Of a stretch of 64,000 nucleotides of DNA, positions 17,692 through 26,268 are shown in pieces (the stretch's first letter is position 1; every line of letters begins with the position of its first letter). The position numbers and the translations under genes were made by a program. The notes under the pieces were generated by a model. That model had not been told where the DNA came from and ran no database searches. It saw only the letters and a list, made by a program, of their open reading frames with translations. The stretch spans positions 40,029 through 104,028 of the forward strand of contig JAHEZD010000004.1 of assembly GCA_023251255.1 (NCBI GenBank), given 5' to 3'. The stretch is from Chitinophagaceae bacterium (lineage in GTDB: Bacteria > Bacteroidota > Bacteroidia > Chitinophagales > Chitinophagaceae).

Positions 17692-18150
17692 ATGCACCTC
17701 ATCACAGGTTCCATATTAACCAGCACCCCTTTATTGGATGGTTCCATTTTTGAACAGTCTATCATTTGCATCACTGAAAAAAATGAACAGGGAGCCACTG
17801 GATTTGTAGTCAATAAATTGTTCTCAAGGACACTCAACCAATTGGAAGAATTTAAAAGCAGCCTGCCTTTTCCTTTATACAGTGGTGGGCCAGTAGAAAC
17901 AGAAGGACTTTTCTTTCTTCATCGCAGACCAGATTTAATTGAAGGTGGAACACCCATCATAAACGGCATCTATGTAGGTGGGGATTTTAAACAGGCAGTA
18001 TACCATATCAACCAACATGACATTCAGGCAAAGGACATAAAACTCTTTATTGGTTACTGTGGCTGGGATGCTGGTGAACTGGAAGCAGAAATAGCAGAAG
18101 GCAGTTGGGAGATTGTTGGTGCTGGGATTGAAACTGTATTTGGCAAATAA
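17692..18150 (+). CDS. YqgE/AlgH family protein
   Basis: 152 aa soluble protein of the UPF0301 family, function unsettled. Seen: G-S-I-L-T-S-T-P near the start, E-N-E-Q-G-A-T-G-F-V-V-N (35-46), GGPVETEGLFFLH, IYVGGDF, FIGYCGWDAGELEAE and GSWEIV. The product ends soon after the SWEIV block and is shorter than the usual ~180 aa. In-frame TTG 17620 and ATG 17641 would lengthen the N-terminus, but the family begins at MHLITGSIL, so 17692 was chosen. Confidence 0.85.
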   Translation: MHLITGSILTSTPLLDGSIFEQSIICITEKNEQGATGFVVNKLFSRTLNQLEEFKSSLPFPLYSGGPVETEGLFFLHRRPDLIEGGTPIINGIYVGGDFKQAVYHINQHDIQAKDIKLFIGYCGWDAGELEAEIAEGSWEIVGAGIETVFGK

Positions 18151-18180
18151 AAAATGCCACGGGAGTCCGCGGCATTTTTT
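18149..18180. terminator. Bidirectional intrinsic terminator between convergent genes
   Basis: AAAAAATGCC...GGCATTTTTT, a 10-bp stem with A-run on one side and T-run on the other, at the meeting point of the algH-like gene (+) and the lipoprotein gene (-). Confidence 0.9.
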
Positions 18181-18204
18181 ATGAATAGTTAAGTAGCCAC
18201 CTGA

Positions 18205-18990
18205 CTATTGCATGTTAACATATTTATTGATGCAGTATTCCTTTACAAAGTAGTAAGTCTTGCCCGAAATGGTGGAACTGGCCACTTTAATAGGGATTAG
18301 TTCCACTTCCAATTGGTCGCCTTTTTCTGTTAGGCCAGCAAGCTCACCACTGCCGATAGACAAAGTAGTGGCATTATTGGCCAGTGTGCCCGTCTTCTGG
18401 CCTTTGGAACCCTTGATCAAATAGAAAAGCTGGTCATTGCCAGTGGCGTTGGAAAAACTGAACGTAATGTTTAAGGTAGATGACATGGTCAAAGTCTTGG
18501 GCACCACGAAATTGGTGATCTTGCCCCAAGGATTATTGTCAGAATAGTTAATCGCAGGAACACCAGTAGATGCATTGCCAGAAGCTTTCCAAACAATGCT
18601 GCTTGTTTGCTTAAAAGCCAATGGGGTGCCGCCATTAAATGAATAATCGTTCCTGATACTGTACCATTGATTGGCTATGGGAATGCCCAGGAAGGTATCC
18701 TTTAACACAAGTGGGGCAGTATTCACTGAACAGGTTCCAGCATCAACAGATTGGGAAGTTGATTCAAACCATGCGATGGGTGTATTGATCGTAGTGGTAT
18801 CATATCCACCTGAACCATTATCTAGCAGGGCATCGATCACCAATGCGTAGCAGGCTCCAGATGCATTGCTCAATGTAGGCGAGCCCGGTAGGGTGCTAGG
18901 TGGCGTGGTGGTGGTGGTGTCAACACTTTTCTTGCAGGAAGAAAGTCCAATAATGGTAACCAAGGACAATAGGATTGTGTATTTTTTCAT
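18205..18990 (-). CDS. Hypothetical lipoprotein
   Basis: 261 aa. Start MKKYTILLSLVTIIGLSSCK carries a lipoprotein signal with Cys19, followed by a Thr/Pro-rich linker (VDTTTTTPPST) and a beta-rich domain of unknown type with a late segment ITFSFSNATGNDQLFYLIKG and C-terminal YYFVKEYCINKYVNMQ. Likely anchored in the outer membrane. Alone between fumC (divergent) and algH (convergent). Confidence 0.75.
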   Translation of the reverse strand: MKKYTILLSLVTIIGLSSCKKSVDTTTTTPPSTLPGSPTLSNASGACYALVIDALLDNGSGGYDTTTINTPIAWFESTSQSVDAGTCSVNTAPLVLKDTFLGIPIANQWYSIRNDYSFNGGTPLAFKQTSSIVWKASGNASTGVPAINYSDNNPWGKITNFVVPKTLTMSSTLNITFSFSNATGNDQLFYLIKGSKGQKTGTLANNATTLSIGSGELAGLTEKGDQLEVELIPIKVASSTISGKTYYFVKEYCINKYVNMQ

Positions 18991-19238
18991 TTTATATTTT
19001 GTGCGAAAATACAGGGGCAAATAGTATGGCCATTACCACTCACTCAGAAAACGGCACATAGCCTTGCTATTCAAAATCGGTAATGCCAATCCTGCACCGT
19101 ATAGCCAATAGCTTGTTTGGCATGGTTGCAGCATGGAGGAACCTGGATAGGAAACCATCGAACCTGTTTCCCCAAAAACTAACTACTTGTCGGCCTGCCT
19201 GTTCTTCTTTTTTCCTCCCAATTCTCTCCCTGCAACCC

Positions 19239-19246
19239 TACCTTTG
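19239..19246 (+). promoter_or_regulatory. -7 box of fumC (TACCTTTG)
   Basis: Exact TAnnTTTG followed by C, 16 nt before the ATG at 19263. It decides for that start over the in-frame ATG at 19083. No good TTG lies at the expected distance upstream. Confidence 0.5.
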
Positions 19247-19262
19247 CGGCAAATTTTTAAAG

Positions 19263-20684
19263 ATGGAATACCGTATAGAAAAAGACACCATGGGCGAGGT
19301 AAAAGTACCTGCACATGTTTATTGGGGAGCCCAGACCCAACGTAGTATTGACAATTTTAAGATTGCACAGGACATTAATAAAATGCCCAAGGAAATCATT
19401 GCTGCGTTTGCTTATTTGAAGAAAGCGGCAGCTTTGGCCAATACCGAACTGGGTGTATTGCCAGAAGAAAAGAAAGCAGCCATTGCTGCAGTTTGTGATG
19501 AAATATTGGAAGGCAAACTGGACGACCAGTTTCCCCTGGTGGTTTGGCAAACGGGCAGCGGTACACAGAGCAACATGAACATGAACGAGGTGGTGGCCTA
19601 TAAGGCCCATGTAAATGGTGGCGGTAGCCTGATGGATGAAAAGAAATCCATACACCCGAACGATGATGTAAACAAGAGCCAGAGTAGCAACGATACCTTC
19701 CCAACGGCCATGCACATTGCGGCTTATAAAATGCTTATTGAAACAACCATTCCCGGCATCACCAAACTGCGTGATACCTTGGCAGCCAAGAGCAAGGAGT
19801 TCATGCATGTGGTGAAGATTGGCCGTACCCACTTTATGGATGCAACGCCTTTAACTGTTGGTCAGGAATTCAGTGGCTATGTTTCCCAATTGAACCATGG
19901 ACTGAAAGCCATCAATAACACCTTGGCACATTTGAGTGAACTGGCATTAGGTGGCACCGCTGTTGGCACGGGCATCAACACACCAAAGGGTTATGATGTT
20001 TGTGTGGCCAAACATATTGCTGCATTAACTGGGCTGCCTTTTATTACTGCCGAAAACAAATTTGAAGCATTGGCTGCACATGATGCCATTGTGGAAGCAC
20101 ACGGGGCACTGAAAACAGTAGCTGTTAGCTTGATGAAAATAGCCAACGACGTAAGGATGCTGTCAAGTGGACCACGCTCCGGTATTGGCGAGATTTTCAT
20201 TCCCGATAATGAACCAGGAAGTTCCATCATGCCGGGCAAGGTGAACCCTACACAATGTGAAGCACTCACCATGATAGCTGCACAGGTAATGGGCAATGAT
20301 GTAACCGTGGGCATTGGTGGCAGCATGGGCCATTTTGAACTGAACGTGTTCAAGCCTGTGATGATCTACAACTTCCTGCACAGCGCAAGGCTCATTGGTG
20401 ATGGCTGCGTAAGCTTCAATGATAAATGCGCTATTGGGTTGAAACCCATTGAAGAGAACATCAAGAAACATGTGGACAATAGCTTGATGCTGGTAACGGC
20501 ATTGAATACCAAAATTGGTTATTACAACGCAGCAGCCATTGCACAGGATGCCCACAAACGTGGCATTAGTTTGAAACAAGCTGCTATTGAGTACAAGCTG
20601 AAAGGATTGGAATTTGAGCACATGACAGCCGAGCAATTTGATGCTTGGGTAGTGCCTTTGGAAATGTGTGGGGAGATCAAGTAG
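19263..20684 (+). CDS. fumC: Class II fumarate hydratase
   Basis: 473 aa, cytosolic homotetramer converting fumarate to malate in the TCA cycle. Seen: [18 protein letters not shown] (93-110), [20 protein letters not shown] (131-150), [10 protein letters not shown] (187-196) and the fumarase/aspartase signature [13 protein letters not shown] (319-331). The [10 protein letters not shown] block indicates fumarase rather than aspartase. An in-frame ATG 60 codons upstream adds a stretch with no family counterpart and is before the promoter box. Confidence 0.96.
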   Translation: MEYRIEKDTMGEVKVPAHVYWGAQTQRSIDNFKIAQDINKMPKEIIAAFAYLKKAAALANTELGVLPEEKKAAIAAVCDEILEGKLDDQFPLVVWQTGSGTQSNMNMNEVVAYKAHVNGGGSLMDEKKSIHPNDDVNKSQSSNDTFPTAMHIAAYKMLIETTIPGITKLRDTLAAKSKEFMHVVKIGRTHFMDATPLTVGQEFSGYVSQLNHGLKAINNTLAHLSELALGGTAVGTGINTPKGYDVCVAKHIAALTGLPFITAENKFEALAAHDAIVEAHGALKTVAVSLMKIANDVRMLSSGPRSGIGEIFIPDNEPGSSIMPGKVNPTQCEALTMIAAQVMGNDVTVGIGGSMGHFELNVFKPVMIYNFLHSARLIGDGCVSFNDKCAIGLKPIEENIKKHVDNSLMLVTALNTKIGYYNAAAIAQDAHKRGISLKQAAIEYKLKGLEFEHMTAEQFDAWVVPLEMCGEIK

Positions 20685-20689
20685 GGTGG

Positions 20690-20722
20690 AAGCGAGTGGC
20701 TAGAGGCTAGAGGAGAAGAAAG
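20690..20722. repeat. Low-complexity word tract (GGCTAGAG)
   Basis: GAGTGGCTAGAGGCTAGAGGAG-type repeats right after the fumC stop, one of several word-repeat tracts between genes in this window. Confidence 0.35.
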
Positions 20723-20748
20723 TGGATAATAAAGTAAAAAGGTAGGGG

Positions 20749-20776
20749 GCCCCTTGATTTTTTCAAGGGGCTTCTT
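20749..20776 (+). terminator. Terminator of fumC
   Basis: GCCCCTTGA-ttttt-TCAAGGGGC, a perfect 9-bp stem, then TTCTTT. Confidence 0.8.
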
Positions 20777-20872
20777 TATAATTACTGGTCCAGCGAAGGG
20801 CATGTTGTTTATTATCGCTACTGGTTAAACCTTTTACAGGTAACTTCATCTACCATTCCTCCAACCCAACAA

Positions 20873-22225
20873 ATGAAAACGTTCCTGCTTGTTATACTTC
20901 TCATTGGCATTCATTGCAGCTTCTCCTCAAAAGCCGTTGCCCACAATGGTGGCCATTACCATCAACAAGATGAACTCGGAACCTGGTTGTTGGCATCTGG
21001 CAAAACAGTTCATGGTAATTTTTTCATGGGTAAGGATAATACCATTGTGCTGGAGCAAACAGGAGGGAAACTTATCACCGTTCCGCTCGACCAATTGACC
21101 GAACAGGACAGGGAACTGGCCATTTTGAAGATGCAGCGGTTCAATGAACTGAACAGGGCGGCAACACTATTCGTTAAGATAAAGTCTTCAGCATTTATTG
21201 TCAATAAGAACTGGCTGTTGCTGGGTATTTTAATAAGCCTTGTTTGCAGCTATGGCTATTGGTACAGGAAAGCCGTACCCAACCGCTATCTAACTACCAT
21301 TACTTTAAGTAGTTTCCTGGTGCTGGTTGTTTCATTTGTAGGCCAATCCAATAGGCCACCCAAAACAAGCGCTGCTTTTATCGATTCAGCCTTTGCACCC
21401 TACAAACCTGCTGTGCAGACCAGTTGGGACAGTGCCTATTTCCATGTGGCATCCACTGGCTTGCCCAACCATGAAATGATGGTGGGCATTAAAAGCTGGC
21501 AGCAGCAGGTACCCCTGCCGCAGAACTATACAGGCAATAACCAATGGTCCATTCCGCTGCAGCCGGAATATGCAGCGAATCCGATCAGTACCAAAACCAA
21601 CTTCATGCGCGGTGCCGTGGCCTTGGCCGTAAATGGTGTGCCCATTTTCAATGCCTTGAACAACCGGGGCGATGATGCTTTTTTGGTGGGGGAGCTTGAC
21701 CAGTGGGGTGGACATTGCGGCAAGGGAGATGACTACCACTACCATGTGGCACCATTGCATTTGGAAACCTTATCCGGATGGATGCCCATTGCCTTTGCAC
21801 TGGATGGGTTTGCCGTATACGCCTCCAAGGAACCGGATGGAACTGCTATGAAACCATTGGATGAATGCCATGGGCATGTCGGCAGCAATGGTATTTACCA
21901 TTACCATGGCACCATAAACTATCCTTATGTAATCGGTGCCATGAAAGGAAAAGTGGCTACAGACGAATCAAAGCCAGCCCCTGAAAACCAGATTGTCCCA
22001 CAAGCATTTGCCAGACCGGTAAGGCCGCCATTAACACCAATGCGCGGGGCTGTAATAACCGATTTAAAGGCCACGGCAAACAACGCTTATTCTTTGACCT
22101 ACCAGATGGACAAGAAACTGGGTTACGTGAATTATAGTTGGGATGCCAACAACTACCACTTCACTTTCATTGATATCAATGGCAACGAAAGGAAGGAAAC
22201 CTATCCGCGCAGGAAGCAACAATAA
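20873..22225 (+). CDS. YHYH domain protein, exported and membrane-anchored
   Basis: 450 aa. Signal peptide (about 1-23) and a histidine-rich mature start (AHNGGHYHQQ) lead to a domain (about 35-95) resembling an SHD1-type module (W-L-L-A-S-G-K-T-V-H-G-N-F, then ITVPLDQLTEQDRE). One or two helices follow (NWLLLGILISLVCSYGYWYR and LVLVVSFVG). The C-terminal half is a YHYH domain with GDDYHYHVAPLHL and GIYHYHGTINYPY; such His-rich motifs suggest metal binding. Known YHYH proteins are uncharacterised. The PEBP-like gene begins 16 bases after the stop. Confidence 0.8.
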   Translation: MKTFLLVILLIGIHCSFSSKAVAHNGGHYHQQDELGTWLLASGKTVHGNFFMGKDNTIVLEQTGGKLITVPLDQLTEQDRELAILKMQRFNELNRAATLFVKIKSSAFIVNKNWLLLGILISLVCSYGYWYRKAVPNRYLTTITLSSFLVLVVSFVGQSNRPPKTSAAFIDSAFAPYKPAVQTSWDSAYFHVASTGLPNHEMMVGIKSWQQQVPLPQNYTGNNQWSIPLQPEYAANPISTKTNFMRGAVALAVNGVPIFNALNNRGDDAFLVGELDQWGGHCGKGDDYHYHVAPLHLETLSGWMPIAFALDGFAVYASKEPDGTAMKPLDECHGHVGSNGIYHYHGTINYPYVIGAMKGKVATDESKPAPENQIVPQAFARPVRPPLTPMRGAVITDLKATANNAYSLTYQMDKKLGYVNYSWDANNYHFTFIDINGNERKETYPRRKQQ

Positions 22226-22241
22226 CCATTCAAATAACCAT

Positions 22242-22763
22242 ATGAAAAAAGGATTGCTATTGCTTATCATTTGCTTGCCACTGTTCGGCTTGGCAACAAG
22301 AAAAGATACCACGGAACGGTTCACCGCTTATAGCCCGGCTTTTGTGAACAATGGCCTGTACCCCAAATTGTACACTTGCGATAGCCTCAGCATATCCCCT
22401 CCCATTGCTTGGAAGAATGCCCCACAAGGCACAGCATCATTTGCCATCACCATGCACCATTTCCCAAAGGATGGCGATAAGCATGTGTACATGGTCGTGT
22501 ACAATATCCCGCCAACAGAAAAGGGCATACAGCAAGCGTCTACGCATATAGGTGTATGGGGAAGCAATACACAGAATAGGAGCTTGAGCTATTCGCCACC
22601 ATGCTCCAAAGGCCCGGGCGCAAAAGCCTATATCATTACCGTATATGCACTGTCCAAACAGTTGGACACTCAAAAAGCTGCCCTTACCATGGACGATTTC
22701 CTAGTAGCATCCAAGGAATACGTTTTAGCAACAAACACCTTAACCGTACAATATGCAAGATGA
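22242..22763 (+). CDS. YbhB/YbcL family PEBP (Raf kinase inhibitor-like) protein
   Basis: 173 aa. Signal peptide MKKGLLLLIICLPLFGLATR, then the PEBP fold: F-T-A-Y-S-P-A-F-V-N-N-G, the CDSLSISPPIAWKNAPQGT block, HYF-type M-H-H-F-P (binding-pocket residues), V-V-Y-N-I-P-P, and SYSPPCSKGPGAKAYIITVY. Bacterial members are periplasmic or cytoplasmic proteins of unclear role. The ATG at 22242 lies 16 bases after the YHYH gene, so the pair is probably one transcript. Confidence 0.88.
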   Translation: MKKGLLLLIICLPLFGLATRKDTTERFTAYSPAFVNNGLYPKLYTCDSLSISPPIAWKNAPQGTASFAITMHHFPKDGDKHVYMVVYNIPPTEKGIQQASTHIGVWGSNTQNRSLSYSPPCSKGPGAKAYIITVYALSKQLDTQKAALTMDDFLVASKEYVLATNTLTVQYAR

Positions 22764-22781
22764 TGTGATCAAGTGTGCAAT

Positions 22782-22855
22782 GTTAGGTTGGGCTTGTCGA
22801 AACCGGCTTGTGGAATAACTTTCAATATGCCAGACGCACTTCGACAAACGCAGCA
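22782..22855. repeat. Degenerate REP-like pair
   Basis: TTAGGTTGGGCTTGTCGAAA and CACTTCGACAAACGCAG, an imperfect inverted pair of the TCGAAG/CTTCGA word class between the PEBP gene and the phosphatase gene. Confidence 0.35.
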
Positions 22856-22880
22856 GGAAACGCATTCAAACTAAAGAACC

Positions 22881-24407
22881 ATGCAAAACAGAAGGAATTT
22901 TATTGCCAGGACCATTGCTGCCAGTTTGGGCATTGCATTCTCCTCTTTCAAGAAGTTCGGTGCGTTTGCCGGAAGCAACAATGTTTGCAATGCAATACTG
23001 GGCAGGCCCACTGCCAGTTCCATTGTACTGAACATGTATTGCAAGCAGGATGCAGAGGTATTTGTGGAATACGGAAAGAATAAAAGCAAGTTGAGCAGTA
23101 AAACGGCCATCACAAAAATGGCCAAGGGAACTCCTGTTGAATTTTCGTTGGGCAATTTACCAATTGATCAACGCAGCTATTATTGCGTCAACTACAAAAC
23201 AAGCAGTGATGATGCTTTTGTGAAAGACAGCATCAATAGCTTCCATACACAGCGGAAAAAAGGCAGTGAATTTGTATTCACTATTACTGCCGACTCCCAC
23301 TTGGGCACACTCAAGCATTGCAATCCTGAACTCTACCAACTAACGTTGAACAATGTGGCGAAGGATAATTCCGATCTGCATTTTTCACTGGGCGATGATT
23401 TCAGGGCATCAAGGGTGCAATCTGCCACCTACGAAAAGATTGAAGAATTATACTTTGCCCAACGTGAGCACCTCCATACATTATGCAATAATGTGCCCTT
23501 CTTTTTTATATTGGGCAACCACGAACTGGAAGCAAAAGCTTTTTATAACGGTACGGACAATTGCCTAGCAGCTTGGAGTGCCAATGCCAGGAAGAAATTT
23601 GTGCCGAACCCATTACCGGATAATTTCTATAGCGGCAATACTGCTACGGATAAATTGGACAACCAACGGCAAAATTACTATGCCTTTGAATGGGGTGATG
23701 TGCTGTTTGTAACGATGGATGTGTTCTGGTATTCCAATATCTCTTCAGAAGACGAGGAGATGAGGGAACAGAACAAAAACAAGGAAGAGCATCTGAGCAA
23801 GGAGGAAAGAATAAAACTGCATGAGGAAGAAAGAGCAAAGAACAGGGCAGCAGGCGCAAAAAAGAAGGACCAATGGAGTTTTACCATTGGTAATGAACAG
23901 TACAATTGGTTGCAGCAAACCTTGCAGCAAAGCAGGGCGAAATACAAATTTGTAATGGGGCACCATGTTTTGGGAAGCACAAGAGGGGCAGTTGAATGGG
24001 CTTCTACATTTGAATGGGGAGGAAAGAATAGAAGAGGCATAACTGAGTTTAAATCTAATCGTCCTGATTGGGAAATGCCTATTCATGATTTGTTTGTGAA
24101 GCATAAAGTCACTGCGTTTATACAAGGGCATGACCATCTTTTTGCAAGGCAGGATTTGGATGGCATTGCCTATATTACTTGCCCCATGTGTGGCGACCCG
24201 GGTTATAATACCTATAACAGCGATGGTTATTTGTCCGGCGATAAACTGAGCAATACCGGTCATTTAAAAATGATCGTAAACAGCAATGATGTACAGATGC
24301 AGTACATAAAAGCCGTACTGCCAAAAGATGAGATAGCGCAGGGTAAAAATGGGCAGCTAGCCTATGCTTGGTCCTTTGTGAACAAGAAAAATATAACAAC
24401 TGCGTGA
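22881..24407 (+). CDS. Tat-exported metallophosphoesterase, purple acid phosphatase-like
   Basis: 508 aa. N-terminus has a twin-arginine signal (NRRNFIARTIAASLGIAF). A fibronectin-III-like segment (about 40-115) precedes the calcineurin-like catalytic domain: T-A-D-S-H-L (about 139-144), SLGDDF, ILGNHELE, G-H-H-V-L-G-S and QGHDHLFARQ, giving all metal-binding blocks. A highly charged insert (EEMREQNKNKEEHL and on to KKKDQW) sits between the metal blocks. Substrate unknown; periplasmic phosphomonoester or diester hydrolase is likely. Confidence 0.85.
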   Translation: MQNRRNFIARTIAASLGIAFSSFKKFGAFAGSNNVCNAILGRPTASSIVLNMYCKQDAEVFVEYGKNKSKLSSKTAITKMAKGTPVEFSLGNLPIDQRSYYCVNYKTSSDDAFVKDSINSFHTQRKKGSEFVFTITADSHLGTLKHCNPELYQLTLNNVAKDNSDLHFSLGDDFRASRVQSATYEKIEELYFAQREHLHTLCNNVPFFFILGNHELEAKAFYNGTDNCLAAWSANARKKFVPNPLPDNFYSGNTATDKLDNQRQNYYAFEWGDVLFVTMDVFWYSNISSEDEEMREQNKNKEEHLSKEERIKLHEEERAKNRAAGAKKKDQWSFTIGNEQYNWLQQTLQQSRAKYKFVMGHHVLGSTRGAVEWASTFEWGGKNRRGITEFKSNRPDWEMPIHDLFVKHKVTAFIQGHDHLFARQDLDGIAYITCPMCGDPGYNTYNSDGYLSGDKLSNTGHLKMIVNSNDVQMQYIKAVLPKDEIAQGKNGQLAYAWSFVNKKNITTA

Positions 24408-24445
24408 ACCAATGTTTCTTAATAGGGAAATAAAATATCGGAAGA

Positions 24446-24745
24446 ATGCAGAACAATAAATCACAGCATATACTGAATACATCATCCAATTTATTGGGGT
24501 TCTGTTTGGTAGTATTGACATCGCTCAAAATATCAAAGTACAACAAGGAATCGATGATTGATGAGATTACAGGTGTAGCCTGCATCCTGTTGATGGCGAG
24601 TAGCCTGTTTTCTTTTTTATCCATCCGGGCAACCAATTTAAAATTGGGCAATCAATATGAATCAATTGCTGATAGGGTATTTATTGTGGCCCTGCTGTTG
24701 GTGTTTGTTATAACTTTCATGATAGCATTCTCCGTCATATTCTGA
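24446..24745 (+). CDS. Small three-helix membrane protein
   Basis: 99 aa, not assigned to a family. Three hydrophobic segments: LLGFCLVVLTSLKI, ITGVACILLMASSLFSFLSI and VFIVALLLVFVITFMIAFSVIF. Begins with ATG 38 bases after the phosphatase gene on the same strand and may be its operon partner. Confidence 0.65.
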   Translation: MQNNKSQHILNTSSNLLGFCLVVLTSLKISKYNKESMIDEITGVACILLMASSLFSFLSIRATNLKLGNQYESIADRVFIVALLLVFVITFMIAFSVIF

Positions 24746-24975
24746 TGGGGGCTCTCATTTTTAGGGAGCAGTTCATCTTTCGACACTGTCAAATTGAGCC
24801 TGCCTTCCTTTGCCGGTTGGTAAGCTGTCGGAACCGAATTAGCATTGCTACATAATATTTCCTTCGACTTGCCCCCCAAGCTGGCGACTCAACCATTAAA
24901 ATTGAGCCACTGTTCATTTTCTCTTTATAGGGTTTATTTGGGCAATCCATTATCTTCAACCTGAAAGTTGTTGAT

Positions 24976-26001
24976 ATGACCAATAAATTTTTCTGGGCAA
25001 ACAGTTTAAGGGCAACCGCCACATTCGGTATCATCCTACTGCATGTGGCTTCATCAGTGAATGCAGGTTTTGGTCGTATTAGCAATGCCGATTGGTGGGC
25101 AGGCAACTTTTATGGCTCCATTACCCGCTGGTGCGTACCTGTTTTTGTGATGCTGTCAGGTTCATTTGCACTGGAAAAATACAATGGCAACTTGAAGGAT
25201 TTTTTCAGCAAGACTTTCAAAAGAATACTGCTTCCCTTTATTTTTTGGAGCATTGTTTATTTGTTTTTTTATCATGGTAAGGACCTTGTCGGTAATCAAA
25301 CGACGGCATCCCAAAAAACTGATTTTGTTTTTAGGCAGTTACTTTCAGGCACTGCGGTTCATTTGTGGTTCGTGTACATGATACTGAGCATGTACCTACT
25401 GTTCCCGCTGCTATCAAAATTTGTGAAGTACTGTAGCAGACAGGAAATGTTTTATTTCTTGGGCCTTTGGTTGCTTTGTTTGATCATGACACCCTTGTTG
25501 ACCAATTACGAAACAGATTTTGATTCCAGCTATTTCACCGGATTCATTGGTTACTTGTTGCTGGGCAATTATTTGTTCAAGGAAGAAAGGAAGCTGGGCA
25601 ATGGGTGGATGTGGCTACTGTTCATTGTTGCTTTGGGTTATACATTCTTTGGCACCTATATCCTGTCCAATAGAAGCCATGCAATGGATGAAACCCTGCT
25701 GGCCAGCTTAACGCCCAATATATTCCTATTGTCCTTGGCCGTATACCGCTTGTTCAGGAATGTGCGAGTAAACCTTCATGCACCTATCCGCAGAATAGTG
25801 GATACCGTAAGCGAACACAGTTACGGCATCTTCCTAGTGCATATTTTGGTGCTGACCTTATTTGACAGGTATGGTTTCAGGTACACCTTGATGGCCCCCA
25901 TTATCAGTGTGCCGTTGATAAGCATCTCTTGCCTATTACTTTCCTTTGGCATTGTTTACTTGCTCAAGAAAATCCCCTTCATTAAAATATTGATTGGCTA
26001 G
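24976..26001 (+). CDS. Acyltransferase 3 family membrane protein
   Basis: 341 aa with about ten hydrophobic helices, the acyltransferase-3 fold that O-acetylates or acylates surface sugars and lipids. Seen: WANSLRATATFGIILLHVAS with the conserved His in helix 1, RWCVPVFVMLSGSFAL, FIFWSIVYLFF, HLWFVYMILSMYLLFPLL, and SEHSYGIFLVHILVL near the end. No carbohydrate genes adjoin it, so the acceptor is unknown. Confidence 0.88.
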   Translation: MTNKFFWANSLRATATFGIILLHVASSVNAGFGRISNADWWAGNFYGSITRWCVPVFVMLSGSFALEKYNGNLKDFFSKTFKRILLPFIFWSIVYLFFYHGKDLVGNQTTASQKTDFVFRQLLSGTAVHLWFVYMILSMYLLFPLLSKFVKYCSRQEMFYFLGLWLLCLIMTPLLTNYETDFDSSYFTGFIGYLLLGNYLFKEERKLGNGWMWLLFIVALGYTFFGTYILSNRSHAMDETLLASLTPNIFLLSLAVYRLFRNVRVNLHAPIRRIVDTVSEHSYGIFLVHILVLTLFDRYGFRYTLMAPIISVPLISISCLLLSFGIVYLLKKIPFIKILIG

Positions 26002-26032
26002 TTGACAAACGTCAACCTACCTTGCGAAGCAC

Positions 26033-26142
26033 ACTGTCAGCCTGAGCTTGTCGAAGGCGGCTTCATGAAAAGGGATTCCATCTACAGGGCAAAAATCTTA
26101 TGCAGAATACTGTCAGCCTGAGCCCACACTTCGATAGGCTCC
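26033..26142. repeat. Two copies of a REP-like word
   Basis: ACTGTCAGCCTGAGC occurs at 26033-26047 and again at 26109-26123; the first continues into TTGTCGAAGG, the second into CCACACTTCGATAGGCTC. This is the clearest REP-like pair in the window. It lies in the gap before the DUF5686 gene. Confidence 0.6.
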
Positions 26143-26268
26143 TGTGTAATATCCATCCTCCTTTTGAGAGTGGGGTAAATGTGAAAGGAAACTTAATCCC
26201 GTCAACCGTTCCGGCAAAACAATTTATTTTCCTTCCTTCAAAATTATCCCTTCAAAAAAAACTGCTGC

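Noticed and set aside
22808-23083. Plus-strand frame of 91 codons overlapping the phosphatase start
   Set aside because: Cys/His-rich shadow of the Tat signal region of the metallophosphoesterase.
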